In this document: positions 39,746 through 48,032 of the stretch, piece after piece
Position numbering within the stretch: position 1 is the first letter of the stretch
Layout of the letters: each line of letters starts with the position of its first letter
NCBI GenBank assembly: GCA_041658345.1
Contig: JBBAAK010000002.1
Span: 1 to 64,000, forward strand
Length of the DNA: 64,000 bases
Reading direction: 5' to 3'
Source: JBAZYV01 sp041658345
GTDB taxonomy: Bacteria; Patescibacteriota; Gracilibacteria; UBA1369; 2-02-FULL-48-14
The notes under the pieces: model-generated
Told to the model about the DNA's origin: nothing
Database searches by the model: none
The model's input: only the letters and a program-made list of their open reading frames with translations
Made by a program: the position numbers and the translations under genes

Positions 39746-40366
39746 TTATTTAGAAATTGGCTTGGCAGGGCGAACTAGTCTTTTATCTGCATCTACCATC
39801 CTTTTAGCTTCGCTTTTTGCGATTTTCTTTACTTCTGGAGCAGATGTATCTAAGTCTTCACGCTTGGTTTTCTTTGTGTTGTCCATTTCCATATCTTTGC
39901 GTTCACGTAGCATTGTAAGTGCTTTATATGTTGCCTTCGCCGTATTGATTCTATTTGTTGAACCCAAAGATTTAGAAAGCACATTGTTTATTCCCGCTAG
40001 GCCCAAGATCTGGCGCATGGCGCCTCCTGCAATAAGTCCGGTTCCTTCGCTTGCCGGTTTCATGAATACAACGGAAGCTTTGAATTTGACTTGAATTTGA
40101 TGAGGAATCGTTCCGTTATAAATTGGAACCACAAGGATGCGTTTGCGTGCTTTTGAAACAGCTTTTTGAATTGCTTGTTGAACTTCTGTTGCTTTACCAA
40201 TGCCATAACCAACCCTTCCTTTTTTATCACCAATAACAACCGTAGCGCGAAAGCGCAAGCGACGTCCTCCTTTTACTACACGAGTAACGCGACTTACTTC
40301 AATAACTTCTTCTTCAAATTCCTTTGCTTCTCTTTTTTGGAATGGTTTTTTAGATGGTTTTGACAT
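39746..40366 (-). CDS. rpsE: Ribosomal protein S5
   Basis: The 206-residue S5 (uS5) helps decoding accuracy and mRNA unwinding. RVTRVVKGGRRLRFRATVVIGDKKGRVG (double-stranded-RNA-binding-like fold) and ASEGTGLIAGGAMRQILGLAGI are conserved. The C-terminal 45 residues, rich in Lys, Asp and Ser, exceed the usual length of about 165. rplR lies 20 bases upstream. Confidence 0.96.
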   Translation of the reverse strand: MSKPSKKPFQKREAKEFEEEVIEVSRVTRVVKGGRRLRFRATVVIGDKKGRVGYGIGKATEVQQAIQKAVSKARKRILVVPIYNGTIPHQIQVKFKASVVFMKPASEGTGLIAGGAMRQILGLAGINNVLSKSLGSTNRINTAKATYKALTMLRERKDMEMDNTKKTKREDLDTSAPEVKKIAKSEAKRMVDADKRLVRPAKPISK

Positions 40367-40386
40367 ATTTTTAGAAAAATTTCAGG

Positions 40387-40737
40387 TTAGAATGTAAGGC
40401 CACCTTCACGTGCGCCTTCGGCTAGTGCCTTTACGCGTCCATGGTATCTGTAACCGTTGCGGTCGAACACACAAGTTTTTATTCCCGCTTTAATCGCCTT
40501 TTCTGCAAGAGTTGTTCCAACAGCCTTGGCACTATCCATTTTGCTACCTTTTTTTGATTTGATGTCGCTCGCTTCCGCTAGTGTCTTTTTAGCAGTGTCG
40601 TCTATAAGTTGTGCATAGGTCGAACTTAAACTGCGGAATACAACCAAGCGAGGGCAAGAGCTCGTTCCACTAACACGTGCGCGAATGCGGACATGTCTGC
40701 GGAAACGTTTGTGAGCTTTAATTTGATTTGTGTCCAT
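40387..40737 (-). CDS. rplR: Ribosomal protein L18
   Basis: The 116-residue L18 (uL18) binds 5S rRNA. RFRRHVRIRARVSGTSSCPRL, YAQLIDD and FDRNGYRYHGRVKALAEGAREGGL are the family's conserved ends. It is shortly after rplF and before rpsE in the usual order. Confidence 0.97.
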   Translation of the reverse strand: MDTNQIKAHKRFRRHVRIRARVSGTSSCPRLVVFRSLSSTYAQLIDDTAKKTLAEASDIKSKKGSKMDSAKAVGTTLAEKAIKAGIKTCVFDRNGYRYHGRVKALAEGAREGGLTF

Positions 40738-40758
40738 AAAATTATAATTCTAGTTATA

Positions 40759-41316
40759 TTAGGCGGCCCCTTTTGTTGCTGCTTTACCAGCCTTGCGACG
40801 AATGTGTTCGTCAATGTATTTGATACCTTTACCTTTATATGGCTCTGGTTTTCTGTAAGATCTTATTTCTGATGCAGTTTGTCCAACCAATTGTTTGTCT
40901 ATTCCCGAGATGTATAAAAGATTTTTCTTTTCTTCATCGAGTTTAAATGTAATTCCATCAGGGATTTTGTATTCTATCGGATGTGAGAACCCTAGGTTTA
41001 GAACAAGTTTGCTACCGGACACAGCTACGCGATATCCGACTCCATTTATCTCCAAGGTCTTTGTGTAACCTGTTGTTACTCCGGTGACCATGTTTTGGAT
41101 AAGAGAACGAATAAGTCCATGCAAGGAACGCTTTTCACGGCTATCGTCATCGCGAGTTACATTAACCTCTCCTTCGGTAATCGTTACAATCACAAGAGGG
41201 TTGAGTTTCATTTTTAACTCTCCTTTTTGCCCTTTTACAGATAGCATATCATCTGCTTCTTTTGTTACTGTAACTCCAGTAGGGATTATAATCGGTTTTT
41301 TTCCAATGCGTGACAT
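40759..41316 (-). CDS. rplF: Ribosomal protein L6
   Basis: The 185-residue L6 (uL6) has two similar domains and lies near the factor-binding site. MSRIGKKPIIIPTGVTV and the C-terminal PEPYKGKGIKYIDEHIRRKAGK are conserved. The last residues are AATKGAA. It follows rpsH by 21 bases. Confidence 0.97.
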   Translation of the reverse strand: MSRIGKKPIIIPTGVTVTKEADDMLSVKGQKGELKMKLNPLVIVTITEGEVNVTRDDDSREKRSLHGLIRSLIQNMVTGVTTGYTKTLEINGVGYRVAVSGSKLVLNLGFSHPIEYKIPDGITFKLDEEKKNLLYISGIDKQLVGQTASEIRSYRKPEPYKGKGIKYIDEHIRRKAGKAATKGAA

Positions 41317-41337
41317 AATAATAAAGTTGAGTAAATG

Positions 41338-41724
41338 TTAGTAGATTTCACATAGGAGTTCTCCTCCCACTTTTGCTTTGCGAGCATCCTTACCGCTCAT
41401 TACGCCTTTTGGCGTAGATAGAATGGCGATACCAAGTCCATTTAGAACTTTTGGAATGCTCTGGCTTTTAACATAGATACGTTGACCCGGCTTGCTGATT
41501 GTTTTTAGTACCAATTCCTGGCTTCCTTCCTTCAATTCTATTAGGAGTTCTTTTGTGGTTTTTTCGCCAATTGATTTAACATTGTCTATATAGCCCGTTT
41601 CTTTCAAGACTTTGCAAATGTCTTCTTTGATACGGGAATATGGAACGTGCACGAGCAACTTTCGAGCACGGGTAGCGTTTCGAATTCGTGTTAGAAGATC
41701 TGCAATCGGATCGGTGATAGTCAT
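41338..41724 (-). CDS. rpsH: Ribosomal protein S8
   Basis: The 128-residue S8 (uS8) binds 16S helix 21 and in E. coli also represses its own operon. DPIADLLTRIRNATRA, KPGQRIYVKSQSIPKVLNGLGIAILSTPKGVM and the late GGELLCEIY are conserved. It follows rpsN by 18 bases. Confidence 0.97.
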   Translation of the reverse strand: MTITDPIADLLTRIRNATRARKLLVHVPYSRIKEDICKVLKETGYIDNVKSIGEKTTKELLIELKEGSQELVLKTISKPGQRIYVKSQSIPKVLNGLGIAILSTPKGVMSGKDARKAKVGGELLCEIY

Positions 41725-41742
41725 TTTAATAAGATGATTAGA

Positions 41743-41973
41743 TTACCAAGAAGATTTTTTAAGTCCTGTGATAGCACCACTGCGTGCCAATTCACGGAAA
41801 CAAATGCGACAGATACCGAACCTTCTCATGAAGCCATGAGCGCGGCCACATTTACCGCAACGATTATACATTTTTACAGCTTGGCCGGGTAAGGGTTTGA
41901 GCCCTAGCGACAATCTGTGCATAACCGCTTTTTTTCTATTCGCTGTCTTGTTTTTTAATGAGAGTTTTGCCAT
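41743..41973 (-). CDS. rpsN: Ribosomal protein S14, zinc form
   Basis: The 76-residue S14 (uS14) has the zinc-binding Cys-x2-Cys...Cys-x2-Cys set in RCGKCGRAHGFMRRFGICRICF and ends LKKSSW. It is longer than the usual 61-residue zinc form because of about 15 extra N-terminal residues. It lies between rplE and rpsH as usual. Confidence 0.96.
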   Translation of the reverse strand: MAKLSLKNKTANRKKAVMHRLSLGLKPLPGQAVKMYNRCGKCGRAHGFMRRFGICRICFRELARSGAITGLKKSSW

Positions 41974-41996
41974 GGTAAGAGAAAGTTCTTAAGAGA

Positions 41997-42575
41997 TTAT
42001 GATTTTTTTACGATTTTCCCATCTTCATTTATCACTTCTTTGAATGGGAAGCCCATAGCCTTCAAGAGAAGATATCCTTCACGGTTGTTGTTAGCCTTTG
42101 TGGATACATTTACTTGGAGACCATGTGAACGAGTGAGTGTTTCTTGATCAACTTCAGGGAAGATAGTGCAATCTTCGATTCCCAAACTGTAATTTCCTTG
42201 TCCATCGAACCCTTTAACACTAATTCCATGGAAATCACGCACACGTGGTAGGGCTATGTTTACAAGACGTCCCAAGAAATCAAACATGCGTTCTTTCCTT
42301 AGGGTAACAACTAGCCCAACAGGGAGTCCCTTTCTTAATTTGAAGTTTGAAATAGCTTTGCGAGATTTGCGTAGGGCAGGTTTTTGACCTGTGATTTCTG
42401 CAAGGCTTTTTTCTATGAAAGCATAATCCTTATTTCCTTGGGTAATCATACTACCGATTCCACAAGATACGCTGACTTTCATAACTCTTGGGAGGGAGAG
42501 TAGATTTTTTCTACCAAGCTCCTTCTTGAGCATTTCTATTGTTTCGCCGTGATTTTTAGTTTTGCGGGTTGCCAT
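41997..42575 (-). CDS. rplE: Ribosomal protein L5
   Basis: The 192-residue L5 (uL5) binds 5S rRNA and contacts the P-site tRNA. GIGSMITQGN, TGQKPALRKSRKAISNFKLRKGLPVG and YSLGIEDCTIFPEVD are conserved. The N-terminal 14 residues (ATRKTKNHGE) are extra. It follows rplX by 8 bases. Confidence 0.96.
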   Translation of the reverse strand: MATRKTKNHGETIEMLKKELGRKNLLSLPRVMKVSVSCGIGSMITQGNKDYAFIEKSLAEITGQKPALRKSRKAISNFKLRKGLPVGLVVTLRKERMFDFLGRLVNIALPRVRDFHGISVKGFDGQGNYSLGIEDCTIFPEVDQETLTRSHGLQVNVSTKANNNREGYLLLKAMGFPFKEVINEDGKIVKKS

Positions 42576-42583
42576 TATATGAA

Positions 42584-42886
42584 TTAAATTAGAGTTTTAC
42601 TTTTTTTTGCTACACGTTGTTTCTTCCCATTTTCGATCTTATAGCCCACGCGAGTTCCTTTCTTTGTCTTTGGGTCTTGTAACATTACATTTGAAACGTG
42701 AATCGGAGCCTCAAATTGTATGCGATCTCCTTTTTGAGTCTTTGTTTTACGTACATGCTTAGTTACTTTATTAATACCTTCAATCACAACGCGGTCTGAT
42801 TTCGCAACTATGCGAATTATCTTTCCGGTTTTATTGCGGTCTTTTCCGGCGATTACAACGACAGTGTCTCCAGTTTTGAGTTTCAT
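42584..42886 (-). CDS. rplX: Ribosomal protein L24
   Basis: The 100-residue L24 (uL24) nucleates 50S assembly. The KOW motif is KTGDTVVVIAGKDRNKTGKII, followed by GINKVTKHVR and EAPIHVSNVML. The tail is Lys-rich. It lies 4 bases after rplN. Confidence 0.97.
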   Translation of the reverse strand: MKLKTGDTVVVIAGKDRNKTGKIIRIVAKSDRVVIEGINKVTKHVRKTKTQKGDRIQFEAPIHVSNVMLQDPKTKKGTRVGYKIENGKKQRVAKKSKTLI

Positions 42887-42890
42887 AGTT

Positions 42891-43259
42891 TTATAGAACT
42901 TCAGGAGCTAAAGAGATAATTTTTTGATATCCGCGTTCACGGAGCTCACGAGCGATTGGACCAAAGACACGAGTTCCTTTTGGTATGCCGTCTTTACCTA
43001 CAATCACAACAGCATTTTCATCGAACTTAAGATAGGATCCGTCTTTACGTTTAATATTTTTTCTTACACGTACTATTACTGCCCTTTGCACAGATTTTTG
43101 CTTAACCGCTCCTTTTGGAGCAGCTTTTTTTACGCTCACAACTATTTCGTCGCCAACGTGGGCATAACGATTTTTGCTGTGGCCGAGAACTTTGATGCAT
43201 TTAACTTCTTTTGCACCGCTGTTGTCTGCGACATTTAGAACTGATTGTTGCTGTATCAT
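42891..43259 (-). CDS. rplN: Ribosomal protein L14
   Basis: The 122-residue L14 (uL14) lies at the subunit interface. MIQQQSVLNVADNSGAKEVK, GDEIVVSVKKAAPKG and RVFGPIARELRERGYQKIISLAPEVL are the standard conserved parts. It lies 3 bases after rpsQ. Confidence 0.98.
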   Translation of the reverse strand: MIQQQSVLNVADNSGAKEVKCIKVLGHSKNRYAHVGDEIVVSVKKAAPKGAVKQKSVQRAVIVRVRKNIKRKDGSYLKFDENAVVIVGKDGIPKGTRVFGPIARELRERGYQKIISLAPEVL

Positions 43260-43262
43260 AAT

Positions 43263-43496
43263 TTACTTTTTAGTAGGTTCTTCAGTGGTCCACCTCTTTA
43301 AAGCTGAGAGTGGGCGAGTTTCGTATACAGTTACGCTATCTCCAACTTTGTACTCGTTCTTTTCATCATGTACATGATATTTTTGATGAATCACATAACG
43401 TTTTTGGTACTTTGGATGCTTTTTAGAAGTCTCAACCTCAACTATTATTGTTTTGTCACCGGATTTTGAGACTACAAAGCCTTTTTTACTTCTCAT
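43263..43496 (-). CDS. rpsQ: Ribosomal protein S17
   Basis: The 77-residue S17 (uS17) has the OB-fold core GFVVSKSGDKTIIVEVETSKKHPKYQK and the YKVGDSVTVYETRPLSALKRW motif. Its start overlaps the rpmC stop by 11 bases, so translation is probably coupled. Confidence 0.96.
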   Translation of the reverse strand: MRSKKGFVVSKSGDKTIIVEVETSKKHPKYQKRYVIHQKYHVHDEKNEYKVGDSVTVYETRPLSALKRWTTEEPTKK

Positions 43497-43698
43497 TTTT
43501 TTTGTGAGTTAATGGTGTGTTTAGACGGGCTATTTGTAAACTTAGAAACTTTAACTTGTGGCTTTGCTTCTCTTTACCTGTCCTCACCGCAAGCTTCATA
43601 AGCGCAAGTGTGGATTCGGTTTCTCTTAGTAGACGTGTTTTATCAGCGTCATTCATTTTTCTAAGTTCTTCGATAGTGTAGATTTTTGCTTCTGCCAT
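43486..43698 (-). CDS. rpmC: Ribosomal protein L29
   Basis: The 70-residue L29 (uL29) is an all-helical protein at the tunnel exit. YTIEELRKMNDADKTRLLRE and ARLNTPLTHKK fit the family's two-helix plan. It starts 1 base after the rplP stop and overlaps rpsQ. Confidence 0.93.
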   Translation of the reverse strand: MAEAKIYTIEELRKMNDADKTRLLRETESTLALMKLAVRTGKEKQSHKLKFLSLQIARLNTPLTHKKNEK

Positions 43699-43699
43699 A

Positions 43700-44116
43700 T
43701 TAATCGTTAAGCGTTATAAATTTAGTTTTAACAGGTAATTTGTGACCAGCTAGCTTTAATGCAGTCCTTGCTGTTTTTTCATCCACTCCATCCATCTCAA
43801 ACAGTACTGCTCCAGGCTTAACCATAACCGTGTAACGATCAACCGCTCCTTTTCCGGAACCCATTGGTACTTCAGCTGCTTTTTGAGTGATTGGCTTGTG
43901 TGGGAATATGCGGATCCAAATCTTTCCAACGCGTTGAATGTGATGGGTAAGTACACGGCGAGCAGATTCTATCTGACGAGAAGATACTTCTGAAAGCTCT
44001 GTGCTTTTTAAACCATAGCTACCAAAAGATATTTGTGCGCCACCCTTAGTCGTTCCCTTGAAGGAACCACGTAGACGTTGCCATTTTCGATATTTAGATC
44101 TCTTAGGAAGTAACAT
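43700..44116 (-). CDS. rplP: Ribosomal protein L16
   Basis: The 138-residue L16 (uL16) is near the A site. MLLPKRSKYRKWQRLRGSFKG, IQRVGKIWIRIFPHKPITQK and the PMGSGKGAVDRYTVMVKPG loop are conserved. It starts 2 bases after the rpsC stop. Confidence 0.97.
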   Translation of the reverse strand: MLLPKRSKYRKWQRLRGSFKGTTKGGAQISFGSYGLKSTELSEVSSRQIESARRVLTHHIQRVGKIWIRIFPHKPITQKAAEVPMGSGKGAVDRYTVMVKPGAVLFEMDGVDEKTARTALKLAGHKLPVKTKFITLND

Positions 44117-44118
44117 AA

Positions 44119-44781
44119 TTATTTAATGGTTGGTGTCGTTGTTATAGTAGCTTGATTGAAGACCAAACCTTTATTGATCCAAACTTTTACGCCGATAAGT
44201 CCATATGTAGTCTTAGCTTCGGCGAGGGCGTAGTCGATATCTGCTCTGAAAGTATGTAGAGGAATTTGGCCTTCTGCGTAGAATTCACTTCTGGAGATTT
44301 CCACACCATTTAAACGGCCACCCATACGAATCTTAATTCCTTTTGCCCCTGACTCTATGGCTTTCTTTACAGCCATTTTAGCAGCACGACGGTAAGAAAC
44401 ACGTCTTTCTATTTGCATTGCTATATTTTCTGCCGTTAGCCATGCGTCTAATTCCGGTTTTTTGATCTCTTTGATGTTAATTGTGAACTTGTGACCAAAC
44501 TCTTTTTCAAGCTCTGCCTTTAGAGTTTCTACTGAAGACCCTTGTCTTCCAATTATTACTCCCGGTTTAGCAGAATGTACGTTTAGGGTAATATCTTTTG
44601 TGTTGCGCTGTAATTCGATTCTGGACACTCCACAGTCATTGAGTTTTCGTTTTACGAATGCACGAATTTTTACATCTTCATCGAGCATTTTTCCAAATGT
44701 TCTACGATTTGCATACCAGCTGGAATCCCAAGTGTGGGTGATACCAGTTCGCAGTCCGACGGGATGTACTTTGCTTCCCAT
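44119..44781 (-). CDS. rpsC: Ribosomal protein S3
   Basis: The 220-residue S3 (uS3) lines the mRNA entry channel. MGSKVHPVGLRTGI, the KH-type loop GVIIGRQGSSVETLK, and the C-terminal GRLNGVEISRSEFYAEGQIPLHTFRADIDY motif are present. It starts 2 bases after rplV. Confidence 0.97.
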   Translation of the reverse strand: MGSKVHPVGLRTGITHTWDSSWYANRRTFGKMLDEDVKIRAFVKRKLNDCGVSRIELQRNTKDITLNVHSAKPGVIIGRQGSSVETLKAELEKEFGHKFTINIKEIKKPELDAWLTAENIAMQIERRVSYRRAAKMAVKKAIESGAKGIKIRMGGRLNGVEISRSEFYAEGQIPLHTFRADIDYALAEAKTTYGLIGVKVWINKGLVFNQATITTTPTIK

Positions 44782-44783
44782 AA

Positions 44784-45170
44784 TTATTTAAGTTTAGAAG
44801 TTTTTATAGCTGATTTCTTAGCCTTTGGTTTCTCAGTCACGCCAGCTTTTAAATCAAGCGTAACACGAATTTGAGAAGTTCTTTTTAAAATTGGGTGTAC
44901 ACGTCCTCTTGATACAGACATTCCTCTCTTAAACATTGGACCTTTTGTAATAACTATCTCTTTAACATATAATTTTTCTCGATTTTGCTTTAGGTTCTGT
45001 TCAGCATTCGACATTGCGGACTCAATCACTTTGTAAAGAATTTTTGCACCCTTCTTTGGTGTGAACTTAAGTTGATTCAAGGCCGGAACCACCATAGCGC
45101 CACGAACCAATCCAGCAACTAAGTTTGCTTTTTCAGGAGATATACGGACGTTTTTGAGGAATGCTTTCAT
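44784..45170 (-). CDS. rplV: Ribosomal protein L22
   Basis: The 128-residue L22 (uL22) extends a loop into the exit tunnel. VRISPEKANLVAGLVRG and the conserved FKRGMSVSRGRVHPILKRTSQIRV near the loop are present. The tail is Lys-rich (KPKAKKSAIKTSKLK). Its start overlaps the rpsS stop by one base. Confidence 0.97.
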   Translation of the reverse strand: MKAFLKNVRISPEKANLVAGLVRGAMVVPALNQLKFTPKKGAKILYKVIESAMSNAEQNLKQNREKLYVKEIVITKGPMFKRGMSVSRGRVHPILKRTSQIRVTLDLKAGVTEKPKAKKSAIKTSKLK

Positions 45171-45457
45171 TATGAGGCTGATGTTGTAGTAGTAGTTTCT
45201 TTAGATTTAAGTGGGTGTCCACGGAACTTGCGTGTGTGTGCAAACTCTCCAAGACGATGTCCAACCATTGCTTCTGATACGAATACTGGAATATGTTCTT
45301 TACCATTGTGGACTGCGAATGTGAATCCTACAAACTCAGGAGCAATTTGTGAAGCCCGAGCCCAAGTTTTTATCACTTTTTTGCTTCCACTATCGCTCTG
45401 CACCTTTTTGAGGAGTTTTGCGTCAACGTATGGACCTTTATAACTGCTTCGAGACAT
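45170..45457 (-). CDS. rpsS: Ribosomal protein S19
   Basis: The 95-residue S19 (uS19) is in the 30S head. MSRSSYKGPYVDAKLLKKV, FVGFTFAVHNGKEHIPVFV and GHRLGEFAHTRKFRGH are conserved. It follows rplB by 9 bases and overlaps rplV by one base. Confidence 0.97.
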   Translation of the reverse strand: MSRSSYKGPYVDAKLLKKVQSDSGSKKVIKTWARASQIAPEFVGFTFAVHNGKEHIPVFVSEAMVGHRLGEFAHTRKFRGHPLKSKETTTTTSAS

Positions 45458-45466
45458 GAGTTTAGA

Positions 45467-46327
45467 TTAAATTGTTTTAAGTTCGGCAAGCATTTTGCCT
45501 TTACGCGTCTTAACGATCCAACGATCTGCATACTTACGTCTGCGAGTCGCAACACCAAGAGCATGTAATCCCCATGGCGTTTTTGGATATTTAAGACCGA
45601 TTGGACAGTTACCTTCTCCACCTCCATGTGGATGGTCGCAAGGATTCATAGCTTTACCGCGTACTTCTGGCCTTTGACCTTTCCATCTATTACGTCCGGC
45701 TTTACCGATAGTAACATTTGAATGATCAATATTGGAAATACGTCCAATTGTGGCAAAGCACGTTTTTGGTACAAAACGCACTTCTCCAGAGGGGAGTTGC
45801 ACTTGTGCATACTCACCATCCAGGGAAACAAGTTTTGCGCAGGAACCAGCCGTCTTTGCAAGCTGTCCACCTCCATTTAAATCTATCTGTACGTTATGGA
45901 TGGCAAATCCGATAGGAATACTTTCAAGCATCATTCTATTCCCGATGCGAGCTTTAGCCTTTTTTGCAGTTACAATCTTGTCTCCCGCAACCATGCCTTC
46001 TGGTGCCAAGTGGTAACGATAAGTTCCGTCCTTGTAACATACAAGCATAATGAATGCGCTTCTATTTGGATCATACTCAATTGACCTTATAGTTGCTTCA
46101 ATGTCCATTTTGTCACGTTGGTCGAAATCAACCACACGTATCATTGTTTTATTTCCTGAACCACGGTGACGTACAGTTATAATACCCTGATTGTTGCGTC
46201 CAGCATGTTCTTTTGTAGCCTTAAGCAAGCTCTTCATTGGTTTAACGTTTTTTGTAAGCTCCTCATAGGTGAGGGCCGTCATATGACGTCGTCCGTTAGT
46301 CGTTTTTTTGAATTTTTTGATTGGCAT
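45467..46327 (-). CDS. rplB: Ribosomal protein L2
   Basis: The 286-residue L2 (uL2) is required for subunit joining and peptidyl transfer. RHRGSGNKTMIRVVDF, AGRNRWKGQRPEVRGKAMNP and the highly conserved DHPHGGGEG (essential His) are present; the usual NPVDHPHGG reads NPCDHPHGG. It lies 2 bases after rplW. Confidence 0.97.
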   Translation of the reverse strand: MPIKKFKKTTNGRRHMTALTYEELTKNVKPMKSLLKATKEHAGRNNQGIITVRHRGSGNKTMIRVVDFDQRDKMDIEATIRSIEYDPNRSAFIMLVCYKDGTYRYHLAPEGMVAGDKIVTAKKAKARIGNRMMLESIPIGFAIHNVQIDLNGGGQLAKTAGSCAKLVSLDGEYAQVQLPSGEVRFVPKTCFATIGRISNIDHSNVTIGKAGRNRWKGQRPEVRGKAMNPCDHPHGGGEGNCPIGLKYPKTPWGLHALGVATRRRKYADRWIVKTRKGKMLAELKTI

Positions 46328-46329
46328 AC

Positions 46330-46656
46330 TTATTTGGTTGCTGTGGCTGTCTTGGCCTTAGAAGGAGTACTAACCTTGCTGATGTCTAACTTTTCACCAG
46401 CCTTTAGGGTAACGATAGCTCTACGAGTGCATTCCCTTTTTTCCATTGGGTTCTTGTTTTTACCTAAACGGTATTTTGGGAGTCCCCAGAGAATGTTAAC
46501 TTTAGCTACCGCCACTCCGTATAATTCATGAAGTGCATTTTTAACATCAATCTTTGTTGCGTCTTCGTGTATTACGAAACTAAATTTGTTCTTAATTTCT
46601 TGGCTAACGCTTTTTTCCGTGAGCACCGGTCTTAGAATTATTTGAGATAGATTCAT
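46330..46656 (-). CDS. rplW: Ribosomal protein L23
   Basis: The 108-residue L23 (uL23) docks trigger factor and SRP at the exit tunnel. ILRPVLTEKSVSQEIKNKFSF and ALHELYGVAVAKVNIL match the family; GLPKYRLGKNKNPMEKRECTRRAIV holds the basic loop. It follows rplD by 4 bases. Confidence 0.95.
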   Translation of the reverse strand: MNLSQIILRPVLTEKSVSQEIKNKFSFVIHEDATKIDVKNALHELYGVAVAKVNILWGLPKYRLGKNKNPMEKRECTRRAIVTLKAGEKLDISKVSTPSKAKTATATK

Positions 46657-46660
46657 AAGA

Positions 46661-47287
46661 TTATTTAGAGTAAGTAGTTTCGAGGTCTTTTAACGCCGTT
46701 TCCGTGAATAAAATCGTTCTGTGATTAAGTAGAGCTTCAGGATTGATCGCTGCACATACTATAGTTTTTGCATTATCCACATTCCTTGAGGAAAGTTTTA
46801 ACATTTTCTCTTCTTTACCTGCGATTATAAGTACATTTCTTTTAAGTTCCAATTTTGATAGAAATTCTGCAAAAGTTTTTGTTGTTGGTGAATCTACTTC
46901 AAATTTATCTAGTACAAGTACGTTTTCTTCTTTTGCCTTGTGTGAAAGAATTTGGAATAGAGCTCTTCTGCGCATTGCTTTTGGCATTCTAAGCGCAAAT
47001 GTTTGCCATTTCTTTGGCCCAAAAGCTACTCCACCACCTTTCATGTGAGGGTTCCTCGTGGAACCTTGACGAGCACGTCCAGTATGTTTTTGGGCATAAG
47101 GTTTCTTACCTCCACCGCTAACATCGCCTTTAGTTTTTGTATGAGCAATGGCGTTACGTCTGCTTGCCTGTTGGAAAACAACATAACGTTGTACGAGTCC
47201 TTCGCCCCCCTCTATTTCGAATACAGCTTTGCTCAGGGAGATTTCACCCGTTTTTTCGCCTTTCTGATTGTATAGTGGTGCTTTCAT
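46661..47287 (-). CDS. rplD: Ribosomal protein L4
   Basis: The 208-residue L4 (uL4) extends a loop into the exit tunnel and in E. coli also represses the S10 operon. The loop GGGKKPYAQKHTGRARQGSTR and the TFALRMPKAMRRRALFQILS region are present. Since a structured leader precedes rplC, L4 is a candidate ligand. It lies 5 bases after rplC. Confidence 0.97.
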   Translation of the reverse strand: MKAPLYNQKGEKTGEISLSKAVFEIEGGEGLVQRYVVFQQASRRNAIAHTKTKGDVSGGGKKPYAQKHTGRARQGSTRNPHMKGGGVAFGPKKWQTFALRMPKAMRRRALFQILSHKAKEENVLVLDKFEVDSPTTKTFAEFLSKLELKRNVLIIAGKEEKMLKLSSRNVDNAKTIVCAAINPEALLNHRTILFTETALKDLETTYSK

Positions 47288-47292
47288 TTTAA

Positions 47293-47880
47293 TTAAGCGA
47301 TTTTACGAATCATAACTAGTGCGCCCTTTGCGCCGGCAACTTGTCCTTTTAGTCCAAGTAAGTTTTTTTCTTTGTCTAGGTAGACAACTTCAACATTATC
47401 TCTTGTTACCCTGTCCACACCCATGTGACCGGCCATGCGCATACCTTTGAATACTTTACCAGGTCTGGCACGTTGTCCGATTGAACCAGGTTCACGTTTC
47501 ATATGGGAACCATGAGACTTAGGACCTCCAGCAAAGTTGTGACGCTTCATAACTCCTTGGAAACCCTTTCCTTTTGAAGTACTTGTAATTTTAGCCCTGT
47601 CTCCGACCTCAAAAATATCAATGGTCATGCTGTCTCCAGCCTTTAGAGACCCGTCTCCTTCTGGTAGAGCGAATTCTCTTAGGAAGCGGAATTTACGGTT
47701 CTTTGTCGGTTTTTTTAATGCATCGAACCCAAGGACTAACGCCGGATATCCGTCTTTTTCAGCTGTTTTGAGTTGCACCACAGTATTTGGGGCACACTCT
47801 ACAACTGTTAGAGGGATCACGCGACCGTCGTCTTGGATGAGACGTGTCATACCGATTTTTTTTCCTAGAATTCCTGACAT
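47293..47880 (-). CDS. rplC: Ribosomal protein L3
   Basis: The 195-residue L3 (uL3) starts MSGILGKKIGMTRLIQDDGR and has the conserved KGKGFQGVMKRHNFAGGPKSHG and GSIGQRARPGKVFKGMRMAGHMG. It is the first gene after a 152-base gap that holds a second promoter and a structured leader, so the unit downstream may be transcribed separately from rpsJ. Confidence 0.97.
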   Translation of the reverse strand: MSGILGKKIGMTRLIQDDGRVIPLTVVECAPNTVVQLKTAEKDGYPALVLGFDALKKPTKNRKFRFLREFALPEGDGSLKAGDSMTIDIFEVGDRAKITSTSKGKGFQGVMKRHNFAGGPKSHGSHMKREPGSIGQRARPGKVFKGMRMAGHMGVDRVTRDNVEVVYLDKEKNLLGLKGQVAGAKGALVMIRKIA

Positions 47881-48030
47881 ATTTTAGAGCTTAGTGTTAA
47901 TTGGAGATTTTGGACTTATTCCCGTTTGGGATCCCTCCGTTGCCTTTGCTTGCGCTTTGGCCGGGGAGCCACGTCTCCTGTTCTAAGGTAAATGCCCGAA
48001 GATACTACTTAAGGCCTACCTTTTAGTCAA
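47881..48030 (-). promoter_or_regulatory. Promoter and structured leader of rplC
   Basis: On the minus strand TTGACT (48025-48030), 17-bp spacer, TAGTAT (48002-48007) gives a start near 47995. The remaining 115-nt leader has nested long-range pairings: CTTAG (47983-47987) with CTAAG (47890-47894), and GGAGA (47974-47978) with TCTCC (47903-47907). Inside them are a CTCC/GGAG pairing and a TCCC/GGGA hairpin. It looks like a multi-branch ribosomal-protein leader. Confidence 0.55.
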
Positions 48031-48032
48031 TA

